Origin: a bacterium | Lineage (GTDB): Bacteria; Hydrothermota; UBA3073; JACQXS01; JAQTXJ01 | Assembly (NCBI GenBank): GCA_028716385.1 | Contig: JAQUPX010000006.1 | Coordinates: 62,001 to 126,000, forward strand | Direction: 5' to 3' | Length of the DNA stretch: 64,000 bases | Part shown: piece after piece, positions 25,584 through 34,754 of the stretch | How positions within the stretch are numbered: the first letter of the stretch is position 1 | Layout of the letters: the number at the start of each line of letters is the position of its first letter | The notes under the pieces: generated by a model | Databases searched by the model: none | What the model was told of the DNA's origin: nothing | Seen by the model: the letters and a program-made list of their open reading frames with translations, nothing else | Position numbers and translations under genes: made by a program

Positions 25584-25662
25584 TGGTCGGGGAGAGTGGA
25601 TTTGAACCACCGACCTCATGGTCCCGAACCATGCGCGCTGAACCGGGCTGCGCTACTCCCCG
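25584..25662 (-). tRNA. tRNA-Pro (CGG anticodon), CCA encoded
   Basis: Full cloverleaf on the minus strand: acceptor CGGGGAG/CTCCCCG, D-stem GCGC/GCGC, anticodon stem CATGG/CCATG with loop TTCGGGA (anticodon CGG), T-arm GGTGG-TTCAAAT-CCACT, discriminator A and encoded CCA. Total 79 nt including CCA. Confidence 0.97.
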
Positions 25663-25674
25663 TATTCCAATTTT

Positions 25675-25722
25675 CCAGCATAGCTGGATAATAATCTCTA
25701 AGGACTATCGTCCAAGAGTTTA
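25675..25722. repeat. CCAGC-GCTGG double-hairpin element
   Basis: CCAGC, ATA, GCTGG followed by ATAATAATCTCTAAGGACTA and CGTCCAAGAG. It has the same arrangement as at 48243, 54122 and (partly) 36411, 44577 and 57638. Confidence 0.6.
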
Positions 25723-25799
25723 TAAAAATATCAAATATAAAAAACGAACAATAGTATTAACGCAAAAATCTATTTTTGCAAGTTTATTTTTCAACACTC

Positions 25800-26411
25800 T
25801 TAATCTTCAATTAACGGGACAAATACACACTCAAATAATTTTTTCTCCTGCATTTCGCCATTCACTTTTGTTACTACGGTCAATTCCTGTGTATATTCAT
25901 CTCCAACCGGGATTACAATTTTTCCGCCTTCTTTTAGTTGTTCAAATAGAAACTCAGGAATATGATTTGTCCCTGCAGTTACCAATATCTTATCAAAAGG
26001 AGAATATTCTTTCCATCCTTTACTTCCGTCTCCCTTTTTTACAAATATATTATTATATCCCATTTCTTTCAACTTTATCATTGTATCATTTGCAAGCGAT
26101 TCTACCCGTTCAACCGAATAAACTTCTTTTACAATCTCCGCCAATATTGCCGTTTGATAGCCGGAACCCGTTCCGATTTCAAGCACACGGTCAGCAGATT
26201 CAAGCGCAAGTTCTTCCGTCATAATTGCTGCCATATACGGCTGGGATATTGTTTGTCCGTTTCCTATAGGCAAGGGGTAATCTTTGTACGCATCTCCCCA
26301 TAACAATTCCGGAACAAAATTATGTCGTTCTACTTTATTCATTGCCGAAAGCACTCTTTCATCCGTTACGCCTCGCGCAACAATTTGTTCTTCTACCATC
26401 TTTTTACGCAT
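25800..26411 (-). CDS. pcm: Protein-L-isoaspartate O-methyltransferase
   Basis: 203 residues from the ATG at 26411, preceded by GAGG. A start at 26450 would overlap surE by 35 nt and has no ribosome-binding site. SAM-dependent methyltransferase motif I is VLEIGTGSGYQTA. The family segments are MVEEQIVARGVTDERV (N-terminus), RHNFVPELLWGDAY, GNGQTISQPYMAA and the C-terminal VIPVGDEYTQEL. It repairs isoaspartyl residues in aged proteins. It lies 4 nt downstream of surE, the classical surE-pcm arrangement, and is probably coupled. Confidence 0.93.
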   Translation of the reverse strand: MRKKMVEEQIVARGVTDERVLSAMNKVERHNFVPELLWGDAYKDYPLPIGNGQTISQPYMAAIMTEELALESADRVLEIGTGSGYQTAILAEIVKEVYSVERVESLANDTMIKLKEMGYNNIFVKKGDGSKGWKEYSPFDKILVTAGTNHIPEFLFEQLKEGGKIVIPVGDEYTQELTVVTKVNGEMQEKKLFECVFVPLIED

Positions 26412-26415
26412 ATCC

Positions 26416-27135
26416 TCAAAATATGCCTTTGAGTAAATTGATTGCATCATAATTAGTCAAATCCAAAACCAGTGGAGTTACCGAGATATAACTTTCTTTA
26501 CAGGCTTCAATATCGGTTTCGTTTTCAATAAAATCTTTTCGTGTTCCCCCGATTAGGTAACAATTCCTGTGCTTGGATACAATATTTTCATAATTTCTTC
26601 TACCCAATTTTGTTATTCGGATTCCTTTTGGCATATAAGGGATATTAACATTTAGAACCATACACGGATTATTCCATCGCCCGTCTTCTAATGCCTTTAC
26701 GGCTTTATGGATAAAATCCACTGCCGCATCAAAATCCGAAAAGTCCCGGGAATCTTCATTAAAAAAAGATAATGCAATGGAAGGTATTCCGGACATTGCT
26801 CCTTCAATTGCAGCACCTACCGTTCCGGAATATCCCACATCTTCGCCAAGATTAGCGCAGTTGTTTATTCCTGAAATTACAATATCCGGCTTTGACTCAA
26901 GCAATTCGTGAATCCCTAAAACAACACAATCCGTGGGCGTTCCGTACACAGCTATTATGTCGGGAGCAAGTTTTTTTATTTTTAGCGGTCCCCTTAGTGT
27001 TAATGAACGAGAAGTAGCATTTGCTTCTTTTGCAGGCGCAATAATAGTTACGTCATAAGTCGTTTTAATTGCTTCATATAAACCTCTTATGCCGTTAGCA
27101 TTAACTCCATCGTCATTCGTAAGAAGTATTTTCAT
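26416..27135 (-). CDS. surE: 5'-nucleotidase SurE
   Basis: A 239-residue member of the SurE family of metal-dependent nucleoside-monophosphate phosphatases. The metal-binding N-terminus ILLTNDDG has D8 and D9. VYGTPTDCV, DIVISGINNCANLG and YSGTVGAAIEGA are the other signatures. It overlaps the upstream BNR-type gene by the ATGA pattern and is followed by pcm. Both SurE and Pcm are linked to stationary-phase survival in other bacteria. Confidence 0.95.
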   Translation of the reverse strand: MKILLTNDDGVNANGIRGLYEAIKTTYDVTIIAPAKEANATSRSLTLRGPLKIKKLAPDIIAVYGTPTDCVVLGIHELLESKPDIVISGINNCANLGEDVGYSGTVGAAIEGAMSGIPSIALSFFNEDSRDFSDFDAAVDFIHKAVKALEDGRWNNPCMVLNVNIPYMPKGIRITKLGRRNYENIVSKHRNCYLIGGTRKDFIENETDIEACKESYISVTPLVLDLTNYDAINLLKGIF

Positions 27136-28682
27136 TTTAAAAGCAATAGTTTTCTAGTGATTTTATCTTCCCCGCTCTTTAACTGATAAAAATAAACGCC
27201 ATTGGCAAGCGTTTTCCCTTTTTCGTTTCTGCCATCCCATGTTACAGTAGTCAGTATGGAGTGGCCAGAAATCAGAGGGAAGGATTTAACTAACTTTCCT
27301 GCAATATCATAAATTTTCAATTCTGCTTTATTGGTGTTAGCCGGTAACTGACAAGAAATAACCGTTGACCTTGCAAATGGGTTCGGATAGTTTGATAAGG
27401 AAAGCGCCCCTGATTTTTTAGTCGCTTCACTTACGCCAACAAGAATTGAATCTGCGGAATACATATAAAACATATTTCCTGCCAGATTGGATGCAAGGAA
27501 TACAATTTTATTATCTTCCCCGATAGCCCATCTTACCGGAAAGCTATCGTTGAATGTTTGCACGGGAGTAGGAGTAGAAAAACTATCCGAAGTATGAACT
27601 AAGAATTTGCTGTACGCATAAGAATTACTGTAAAAAATACAGGTAGTTCCATTTGAAACAAAAGCGTTAAGCGATATGGTAGAAACAGTATCGGGCACGG
27701 AAGTAGTATCTACCGACCAGCCACTACTATCTTTATTTATAAGAAATATTTCATTCAAAGTATAATTTTCGTCCCTGCTCATAACTGCAGAACATTTTCC
27801 ATCGCCGGACATAGGATATAACAGATAACTACTATTCGAACCATCTCTTGGAGAATCTGCCGTGAAAATAACGGAGTCTGCTCCCCAAGTAGTATCTGTG
27901 AGAGTTTTTGTTATAAGTTGCCCGGTATAGCGATTAAACCACATCGCATATATATTTGAGCCATCCGAAATTAAGGTTGCGCACGAAATGGTATATTTAT
28001 CGATTGCGCCACGATTATATGTTGAAATTGCAGTTCCTTCGGTCCAACCACTACCCGCTTCTTTTTTAGAAAATACAATATTACATTTTGTTGCCCACCA
28101 TGCATAATCAGGCGCTATACAGTATTGAGCATTGCCTTTTGACAAGATAGACGGCCTAAAAAAATAAGATACGGTACTGCCATTACCCTGGGATGTCTGA
28201 ACGGCACTGTCATTCATAACATCAAAGTAAGTTGCCCAAGCACTTGTATCGTCTGTTACATAAGCTACATGTGAAGGGGGATAATCGGGCCACGAAGAAT
28301 GATAAATAGGAAGCCCTCTATACTCATAAACAATATGTATATTTCCATTATCATCAATATCTCCAGTAGGATAATACGCACGATATCGCGACGAGTTAAG
28401 ATGATCATAAAAAGATATTTCCTCCGGTGTTGACCAGCTGTTACCCCCATTATTAGATTCTACTTGATAAACAGCTTCTCTCGTACTACTTTCGTATCTT
28501 AAATAAAAGAAATGAATAACTCCCGCATCAAAATCATTTGATAACAAAGGTTTTAATCCGGCATAACTCCAGCTTGTAGAAGAATCTATTAATATTTTTT
28601 CCTTTAAGTAAAGTGGCCCTCCTGCAAACAAACTACTTGTTATTACACCCAAAAGCCCCAACAAAACTAAAACTTTTTTCAT
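27132..28682 (-). CDS. Secreted BNR/sialidase-like propeller protein with C-terminal sorting domain
   Basis: A 516-residue protein. Signal peptide about 1-20 (KKVLVLLGLLGVITSSLFAG). Residues about 25-410 form a propeller-like domain with Asp-box-like sequences (SNNGGNSWSTPE near 75-86, GDIDDNGNIHIVYEY) as in BNR/sialidase families; the catalytic Arg triad of sialidases was not identified. The last 85 residues are a sorting domain (YPNPFARSTVI, IYDIAGKLVKSF, WDGRNEKGKTLANGVYFYQL). An AAAGGAGG precedes the start. It is translationally coupled to surE by ATGA, an odd operon partner. Confidence 0.75.
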   Translation of the reverse strand: MKKVLVLLGLLGVITSSLFAGGPLYLKEKILIDSSTSWSYAGLKPLLSNDFDAGVIHFFYLRYESSTREAVYQVESNNGGNSWSTPEEISFYDHLNSSRYRAYYPTGDIDDNGNIHIVYEYRGLPIYHSSWPDYPPSHVAYVTDDTSAWATYFDVMNDSAVQTSQGNGSTVSYFFRPSILSKGNAQYCIAPDYAWWATKCNIVFSKKEAGSGWTEGTAISTYNRGAIDKYTISCATLISDGSNIYAMWFNRYTGQLITKTLTDTTWGADSVIFTADSPRDGSNSSYLLYPMSGDGKCSAVMSRDENYTLNEIFLINKDSSGWSVDTTSVPDTVSTISLNAFVSNGTTCIFYSNSYAYSKFLVHTSDSFSTPTPVQTFNDSFPVRWAIGEDNKIVFLASNLAGNMFYMYSADSILVGVSEATKKSGALSLSNYPNPFARSTVISCQLPANTNKAELKIYDIAGKLVKSFPLISGHSILTTVTWDGRNEKGKTLANGVYFYQLKSGEDKITRKLLLLK

Positions 28683-28702
28683 CTTTCCTCCTTTTTAAAA
28701 AG

Positions 28703-29746
28703 TTATTCTACTTCTACTATTTCATACTTCTGTGTCCCAAGACCTATTTTTTCTGCATAATCCAATTGAATTTCCGGTTTGATTTGATGCCATAATTTAC
28801 CGAACTTTCCATTAGAAGCTTTTTCTACCATATCATAAGAAGCACGGTCTATGCTTACAGGGTCAAACGATGCAAGGATTCCGATATCCGGAGTTACAAA
28901 AGCCTCAGTTGCAGGCCAGCAATCACAGAACGGAGCAATGTTTATCAAAAAATTAATATACCCTACTACTTTCTTGCCGTAAACCGCTCCTTTTGCATAT
29001 TCCGCCATTTTTTCCTGAAGTCTTGAAGTTTCTTCACCCCAGTTTATATCTATAGCGCGAGCAGGACAAACCGAAATACAGGAAGCGCACATAATACATT
29101 TTTGAGGTATAATTTTTGCCGTTCCGTCCAATTGTATTGCTTTTGTCGGGCACCATTTTAAACATAACCCACAGCCCGTGCATTTCTTGTTTACAACGGG
29201 TGGTTTTCCCGAGTGCTGTTCTAACTTGCCTTGTTTTGCGGCACATCCCATACCAAGATTTTTCAGGGCTCCTCCAAATCCCGTACCAAAATGTCCTTTG
29301 AAATGTGACAAAGCAATCATCTTATCCGCATAATAAATTCCACTTGCAATTTTTAAATCCTTGAAATGCGTACCGTCACTTTTAACAGTTACATAATTTT
29401 CCCCTTTCAATCCATCTGCAATAATAATCGGTGCACCACCAAATCCATCCCATAAAGCCTGTTCAATATGTGTCGGGGCAAGCATACGCCTACCGGCATA
29501 AAGTGAACCCGTATCCGTAAGAAAAGGAATCGCATTACTTTTTTTTATTGTTTCAACAAGTTTTTTTACAAAAACAGGGTTTATAAAATTCGTATTGCCG
29601 TATTCACCGAAATGTAATTTACAAGCAACAAGTTCGCCGGGAACAAGCAAATCATTGAACCCTGCAGTAACAAATAATTTAACAAGTTTCTCGAGAATGT
29701 TACACTTAACTGAAGCTTTGAAATCTATAAAATAAACTTTACCCAT
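28703..29746 (-). CDS. DUF362-domain 4Fe-4S protein
   Basis: 347 residues from ATG at 29746; a TTG at 29761 adds five residues. DUF362 core: GELVACKLHFGEYGNTNFI, DTGSLYAGRR, HFKGHFGTGFGGALKNLGMGCA. Two ferredoxin-like clusters follow: CTGCGLCLKWCPTKAI (first) and CIMCASCISVCPARAI (second). It probably carries two [4Fe-4S] clusters and acts in a redox reaction. DUF362 proteins are widespread in anaerobes, but the substrate is unknown. No classical Shine-Dalgarno is seen. Confidence 0.85.
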   Translation of the reverse strand: MGKVYFIDFKASVKCNILEKLVKLFVTAGFNDLLVPGELVACKLHFGEYGNTNFINPVFVKKLVETIKKSNAIPFLTDTGSLYAGRRMLAPTHIEQALWDGFGGAPIIIADGLKGENYVTVKSDGTHFKDLKIASGIYYADKMIALSHFKGHFGTGFGGALKNLGMGCAAKQGKLEQHSGKPPVVNKKCTGCGLCLKWCPTKAIQLDGTAKIIPQKCIMCASCISVCPARAIDINWGEETSRLQEKMAEYAKGAVYGKKVVGYINFLINIAPFCDCWPATEAFVTPDIGILASFDPVSIDRASYDMVEKASNGKFGKLWHQIKPEIQLDYAEKIGLGTQKYEIVEVE

Positions 29747-29767
29747 ATCAAGCCAAATCAAAAATCA

Positions 29768-29783
29768 AATATTAAAAATTAAA
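29768..29783. repeat. 16-bp inverted repeat flanking the four-helix-bundle ORF (left)
   Basis: AATATTAAAAATTAAA here and its reverse complement at 30186-30201. The flanks are AT-rich, so chance similarity is possible. Confidence 0.45.
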
Positions 29784-29805
29784 TATACATATAAAATATC
29801 AAATA

Positions 29806-30171
29806 TTATTTTCTACCTTTAAGCGTTAGAATACTAGAAGCAAATATATTAGCAAACTCGTTTAATTCCTTTAAAAACCATTCAACATCTTCATGTTTGA
29901 CTCGTTTACTGTCCCGAAGTAATGCAAACCAAAGTTTACTCTCGTTGGTTGATTTCAAAGATATAGTAAAAAAGTTAATAAAATCTTTTTTGCTGCTTGC
30001 CGACTGCCCTTCAATATAATTGCCAATAATACTTGTTCCACTCCGTAATAGTTGGTCGCCAATTCTTTGGGAGACTCTATCAGTAGGTAATTTATCTATA
30101 AATTCTATGAGCTTTAATGTGAAATTGTATAGCCTTTTTTTGTATTCTATTTTTAATTTTTGATTTGTCAT
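29806..30171 (-). CDS. Four-helix-bundle protein (S23/IVS type)
   Basis: A 121-residue member of the four-helix-bundle family (TIGR02436-like). It has the characteristic RIGDQLLRSGTSIIGNYIEG (about 36-55) and FINFFTISLKSTNESKLWF. The same family is encoded in intervening sequences of 23S rRNA and includes Avd of diversity-generating retroelements. No rRNA or reverse transcriptase is near. The ORF lies between inverted AT-rich repeats (29768-29783 and 30186-30201), consistent with a small mobile cassette. No Shine-Dalgarno. Confidence 0.8.
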   Translation of the reverse strand: MTNQKLKIEYKKRLYNFTLKLIEFIDKLPTDRVSQRIGDQLLRSGTSIIGNYIEGQSASSKKDFINFFTISLKSTNESKLWFALLRDSKRVKHEDVEWFLKELNEFANIFASSILTLKGRK

Positions 30172-30185
30172 TTTGATATTTGATT

Positions 30186-30201
30186 TTTAATTTTTAATAT
30201 T
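30186..30201. repeat. 16-bp inverted repeat flanking the four-helix-bundle ORF (right)
   Basis: Reverse complement of 29768-29783. Confidence 0.45.
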
Positions 30202-30252
30202 AATAAGCGACTAAGCAAATTGCATATTTCATAAGACTTAGCTGTTATCCTA

Positions 30253-31920
30253 TTAGAATTGTCGGCTAATACCAATAACAGGCGTTATAGAGCTAAAGAA
30301 ACTCGGAAAAGGATAACCATTTTCTGCCGCCCAATCTTTCATACCCTTTTTATCTCCATTATTATCTCCGGATCCATCCCCATAATTATCGGGTTCGTCT
30401 CCATCATCACCATCGTCCCCACCACTTCCCGGCGCCGGGAATAAATTGGCAAAAAGACCTGCAACGGCTATAGGATTCGTTCTTAACCCAACGCTAACGG
30501 ATGTTTTCTTAACACTAAATGTCGTTCCTATATCAAGAGTCGTAGATATTCCCCCTTTAGGGAAATAGGTAGAACTGCTATCTTTAGCAGTCCCTTCGAA
30601 AAAATACGTTTTTCCGTTTAAGCTAATCCTCAAGGGGAAACCTATTCTTGACTCAAAGCCAAGACTTCCACAGAATCCACTGACCGGAATTTTCATACGC
30701 TTTGTAGAATCACTACTATCAGGATCTGAAAATGTCAGAGGACAAAAAGTAGCCCCGATTGAGCTACTAAAAGTAATAGGACCAAGTTTACTATACGAAC
30801 CCAAATTAACGGATGTTTGAGCGGGTATTCTGTAAGTTTCTTTTATACTATCCGATTGAGTAGTATCCGGCATTTTAGAAAGTCCAAGTCCCACTGTTCC
30901 TGAAACAGTATGGGTTGCAGTATCAATAACGATATCGCCCGGACTATAAGAAATAGAGCTTATTTTGGAAGAACCGTTTACATTCATTGAAGCGGAACTG
31001 CCATCTACCGTCAAGACTGTTCCCGGGACCATAGTAACGGATGCTCCTATATTAAAAAATAAGAACTTAAATTGCAATCCCGTAATATATGAAAATTCTT
31101 TTCCGCTTAACGATAATTCCCCGTCCGCACTGAATAAATCCTGGTTCATAACGCTATGCCCGTTAACATCTGTAGTCCAGTCACTGGTAGTAAATTGAGG
31201 GATACAAGTCAACGAACAAGGAGCATTTACGTTTGCAGTAGCATCATAACTAAGTTTTCCGCTGATAGGCCTATAAGCCACTCCAAAACCTAATTTCAAG
31301 GCACCAAATCCCGTTGCCATCCCCATAAATAAATTACGTTCATAATACCCAAAATTTGCGTCTGCATCAAGAGAGGGAGTGAGAGAAGTATTTAGAATCC
31401 ATTTCACAGGGATTTCTGTTCCGTCATCAGGAATTTCAGATATATTGCTGTGTGTCAGAGTATCCATAATACTATCATTAAAATCATAAGTCATTTTGCT
31501 ATTTCCCCGAACACTTAATCCCGTCCCGAATCCATCCATAAACCCAAGAGCAAACGCAATACGCCCTTTTTTCATACCGGCACCTATTAAATTTACTCCC
31601 ATTGGCGAAGCAAACGACATATCAAGATTCATTTTGATATATTCTTTTTTAGTAGTATCGTCTCCTACCGGTATTACCGGTGCCCAGGCGAGTTTAGACG
31701 AAGTCCCGATAGCAAAAACTCCCGAAACTTCAGTTCCCTTAATATCCCAAAGCCCCGCAGGGTTACATAACGCACCTGTTAACCCGGTGGAAAGCATAGG
31801 GTTGCTGTATCCCAGACTTACAGAACTTAATGATGGAGTATTCATCCATAACTTGCTACTGAATCCGGACATATTAGTAGTATCTCCATTCGCCATCAAT
31901 AAAAACATTAAATATAACAT
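30253..31920 (-). CDS. Predicted outer-membrane protein of PorV/FadL-like type
   Basis: A 555-residue protein with a short leader (LYLMFLLMANG) and AGGGGG before the start. It has the CNPAGLWDIKGTEVSG segment (about 53-68), similar to the NPAGLA motif of FadL/PorV-type barrels. It then alternates beta strands and ends in SRQF with a terminal phenylalanine as OM barrels do. Near the C-terminus is a Gly/Asp-rich insert (GSGGDDGDDGDEPDN) of calcium-binding character. PorV in type IX secretion would be an attractive role, given the many sorting-domain proteins, but this is not shown. Confidence 0.65.
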   Translation of the reverse strand: MLYLMFLLMANGDTTNMSGFSSKLWMNTPSLSSVSLGYSNPMLSTGLTGALCNPAGLWDIKGTEVSGVFAIGTSSKLAWAPVIPVGDDTTKKEYIKMNLDMSFASPMGVNLIGAGMKKGRIAFALGFMDGFGTGLSVRGNSKMTYDFNDSIMDTLTHSNISEIPDDGTEIPVKWILNTSLTPSLDADANFGYYERNLFMGMATGFGALKLGFGVAYRPISGKLSYDATANVNAPCSLTCIPQFTTSDWTTDVNGHSVMNQDLFSADGELSLSGKEFSYITGLQFKFLFFNIGASVTMVPGTVLTVDGSSASMNVNGSSKISSISYSPGDIVIDTATHTVSGTVGLGLSKMPDTTQSDSIKETYRIPAQTSVNLGSYSKLGPITFSSSIGATFCPLTFSDPDSSDSTKRMKIPVSGFCGSLGFESRIGFPLRISLNGKTYFFEGTAKDSSSTYFPKGGISTTLDIGTTFSVKKTSVSVGLRTNPIAVAGLFANLFPAPGSGGDDGDDGDEPDNYGDGSGDNNGDKKGMKDWAAENGYPFPSFFSSITPVIGISRQF

Positions 31921-31954
31921 CTATCCCCCTATTTTTGTTCTTACCACAAATAAA

Positions 31955-31983
31955 CCCTCAAGCTGGAAGCTTGAGCTACACTC
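31955..31983. repeat. CTCAAGCT palindrome (copy 2)
   Basis: CCCTCAAGCT, GGA, AGCTTGAGCTACACT: an 8-bp stem and 3-nt loop. Opposite orientation to copy 1 at 23426-23454. Confidence 0.8.
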
Positions 31984-31991
31984 TACAAGTT

Positions 31992-33326
31992 TTAATTTTT
32001 ACTTGTTACGCTCATTTCCTTAAAATAGAAAGCCGGTATATGCATACTTCCGTAAACGTCTTCCGTAGAATTGCCCAGACCTATAATATTATTAAAAGTT
32101 TCGTATACGTTACCGGAAAGCATTGTATCCTTAACTCTTCCTACGATTTCGCCATTTTCAACTTTGTATCCCAATCCGACATTAAAAGAAAAATCACCGG
32201 CTAACATATTGCTCTGCCCGCCACCAATAGTATCGTATAAAATCAATCCTTCTTTCATATCTTTTATCATATCTTGTAAATCCCATGTTCCTGGAGCGAT
32301 AACAATATTCGTCTGGGAAGGTGAAGGCAAACTATTATATCCCCGACTGGCATTACCCGTAGGAGCAACATTCAAAATTCCGGCTGTTTGCAAATCAAAT
32401 AAAAAGGTTTTCAACACACCTTTTTCTATTATATGTTTAGCCGCAATAGGCATACCTTCATCATCAAAAGGCGCGCTGCTGGTGCAGAAATCCAGGGTGC
32501 CGTCATCGGTTATGGAAAGCTTCTCGTCGAGTATTCTTTCATTCAATTTGCTTGTGATAGGAGAAGTTTTTTTCTGGATTTGTTTTCCGTTTACGCCTAT
32601 CATTATAGACGATATCATAGTAGGAATTGCCCTCGGCATAAATACAACGTTTAATTTTTTTGTCGGCATAGTTGCCACTTTGCGGGCAAGTTCCACTCTC
32701 CGAATTATATTATCGGCAAACTTTTTCGTTGAGACCTGCAATTTACAACTACTTTCCGTTTCCCACACATCAAGGAAACTATTATCTATAATAATAAGCC
32801 CTGATATTCCGTAAGAGAAGCCTGTTTGAGAATAGCTATCATCAAGTCCGGCAGAGTTTAAAATTCTTACGGTAGAAAAAACTTTTGACAAACCCGCATC
32901 GCATTGGATTTCACTGTTACGTTCTTTTATTAATGCTATACCTTCTTTTACTATATCCACACCCGAAGATATGTTAAATTTTATTACTTCTTCGCTAACG
33001 GTTTTGACTTTTTTCGGGCTTTTTTTATTTGGGAAAGCAAGTTTTGCCTGTTGTCCGAACTTTGAACTTGCTATGGCATTCTCAAGAGTTTTTTCGTAAT
33101 CTACGGGATTTGTGCAGGAAGCGAATCCGATTTTACCATCTTTTATTATCCGCAATCCCAGTCCCTGGATATTTTTTTCATCCATCAAATGTAATTTATC
33201 AAATTTAAAATCTACCTGTTCGGTTTTCATTTCCGTGGAGAAGATTTCTGCGGCATCCGTAACTTTTTTGGCTTTCTCCAATAATCCTTCTATTGTGAGG
33301 ATTTTTTTAGATTGAGGTGTTTTCAT
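31992..33326 (-). CDS. pmbA: PmbA/TldE-type metalloprotease partner subunit
   Basis: A 444-residue protein of the PmbA/TldD superfamily without the HExxxH motif, so the non-catalytic TldE/PmbA partner. It has ENAIASSKFG, LSKVFSTVRILNSAGLDDSYS, ASRGYNSLPSPSQTNIVI and a C-terminal MLAGDFSFNVGLGYKVENGE. It starts in TAATG overlap with tldD and has AGGAGG upstream. TldD/TldE heterodimers are peptidases that mature RiPPs and degrade unfolded peptides. Confidence 0.9.
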   Translation of the reverse strand: MKTPQSKKILTIEGLLEKAKKVTDAAEIFSTEMKTEQVDFKFDKLHLMDEKNIQGLGLRIIKDGKIGFASCTNPVDYEKTLENAIASSKFGQQAKLAFPNKKSPKKVKTVSEEVIKFNISSGVDIVKEGIALIKERNSEIQCDAGLSKVFSTVRILNSAGLDDSYSQTGFSYGISGLIIIDNSFLDVWETESSCKLQVSTKKFADNIIRRVELARKVATMPTKKLNVVFMPRAIPTMISSIMIGVNGKQIQKKTSPITSKLNERILDEKLSITDDGTLDFCTSSAPFDDEGMPIAAKHIIEKGVLKTFLFDLQTAGILNVAPTGNASRGYNSLPSPSQTNIVIAPGTWDLQDMIKDMKEGLILYDTIGGGQSNMLAGDFSFNVGLGYKVENGEIVGRVKDTMLSGNVYETFNNIIGLGNSTEDVYGSMHIPAFYFKEMSVTSKN

Positions 33327-34687
33327 TATTTACCTCCTATAACAACATTTTTAATTCTTATATGCGGGCTCCCCATAGAAACCGGTAAAGGTCCCTGACC
33401 ATCTTTGCCGCACCCACCAAGTGAACCAAACACTTTCATATCGTTTCCTATTGCATCTATATCCTGTAATGTTTTAAATATATTTCCTGAAAGCATAACA
33501 TCTCTAACCATTGGGCCTATTTTACCATTTTTAATCAAATAAGCTTTTGCTGCGGAGAAAGTGAACATTTCAAGCTGGGTCATCCCGCCTAACGATTCTT
33601 TTGCATAAATTCCGTTATCTATTTCGCTTATCATTTCTTCAAAACTTTTGTCACGCGGCTCTATACAGGTGCAGGACATTCTTACAATCGGTTTGAATCT
33701 GTATGTAATTGCGCGGGCATTTCCCGTAACGGGTTCGTTTAATTTTCCTGCAGTTTCAACGGAATGGAGTCTTCCGGATAATATACCGTCTTTTATTAAA
33801 TACGTTTTTTGAGAAGGCGTTCCTTCGTCATCATATTTATAAGAGCCTTGTTGCCCCGGGAAACTACCGTCATCTATTATGGATAATTCATCTCTTCCGA
33901 ATCTCTTACCAAGTTTCATAACTTCCATTAACTGGGGATTTCCATAAGCATGGTCGGCTTCGGACAAATGTCCGAAAGCTTCGTGGCAGAATACGCCTGC
34001 AAGGTGCGGATCCGCAACTACGGTATAGACTCCGGCACTTACTTTTTCTGCTTTTAATAAATCGCATGCTTCTTTAGTTACTCGTTCTGCTTCTTTTTCA
34101 AGACCAAGAACGGTATCGTAACCCGTTGTTTTGCTAATGGAATGAGAAGCGCTTTGCACGTTTGTTCCATCTTTAGCAAGCGCTCCAAGCAATATTCCGC
34201 AATAAAGTTGTTCTTCTTTAATGTCGGAACCAAGAGTATTAACGAAAGTTCTGTTGGAATAAGTATCGCGATAAACGACGCTTGTAGACTGGATTAAGGG
34301 AGACGACATAATGATAGAATTATAATTTCTTGCTAAAAGTTCTTTTTCTTCTAAGGGAACATAGCGAGGGTCATTTTTCAAATTCAGAGATATCTTATCT
34401 TTAACTTTAGGAGTAAAGTTTAATTTACCATCTCCTGATGACGTTAATTTGGCATGATTACAGGCAGATTTAACGCAATCATCGAGATTGGCAAGTTGGT
34501 TAAACGAGACAAATCCCCATCCGCCTTTATGGTAAGCGCGGACATTGCCGCCATATTCTCTACGAGTACCAATAGACTCAAGTTCTTTCCCGCGATAAAA
34601 AACTTCGGTAACTTCACGTTCTTCCAGGTGTATTTCAGCATAATCAACATCTGCATTACTAAGCGCCTTTTTTAAGACTGCATTCAT
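33326..34687 (-). CDS. tldD: TldD-type metalloprotease
   Basis: 453 residues from ATG at 34687, which has GGGGGT upstream; a 34741 start adds 18 residues without a ribosome-binding site. The zinc motif HEAFGHLSEADH (HExxxH, about 234-245) is present. Other family segments are GDELSIIDDGSFPGQQGSYKYDDEG-like (DDGSFPGQQGSYKYDDEG) and VTGNARAITYRFKPIVRMS. It forms a coupled pair with pmbA. The pair's substrate may be a modified peptide; no RiPP precursor was identified nearby. Confidence 0.93.
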   Translation of the reverse strand: MNAVLKKALSNADVDYAEIHLEEREVTEVFYRGKELESIGTRREYGGNVRAYHKGGWGFVSFNQLANLDDCVKSACNHAKLTSSGDGKLNFTPKVKDKISLNLKNDPRYVPLEEKELLARNYNSIIMSSPLIQSTSVVYRDTYSNRTFVNTLGSDIKEEQLYCGILLGALAKDGTNVQSASHSISKTTGYDTVLGLEKEAERVTKEACDLLKAEKVSAGVYTVVADPHLAGVFCHEAFGHLSEADHAYGNPQLMEVMKLGKRFGRDELSIIDDGSFPGQQGSYKYDDEGTPSQKTYLIKDGILSGRLHSVETAGKLNEPVTGNARAITYRFKPIVRMSCTCIEPRDKSFEEMISEIDNGIYAKESLGGMTQLEMFTFSAAKAYLIKNGKIGPMVRDVMLSGNIFKTLQDIDAIGNDMKVFGSLGGCGKDGQGPLPVSMGSPHIRIKNVVIGGK

Positions 34688-34754
34688 TTTACCCCCTATA
34701 AATTTATTATTATAATCTATTTTTATCCTTAGAAATGTCAAGATATTATTGAGT

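Noticed and set aside
25584-25662. tRNA-Pro as an integration site of a genomic island
   Set aside because: No integrase gene and no duplicated tRNA 3' end was seen near it.
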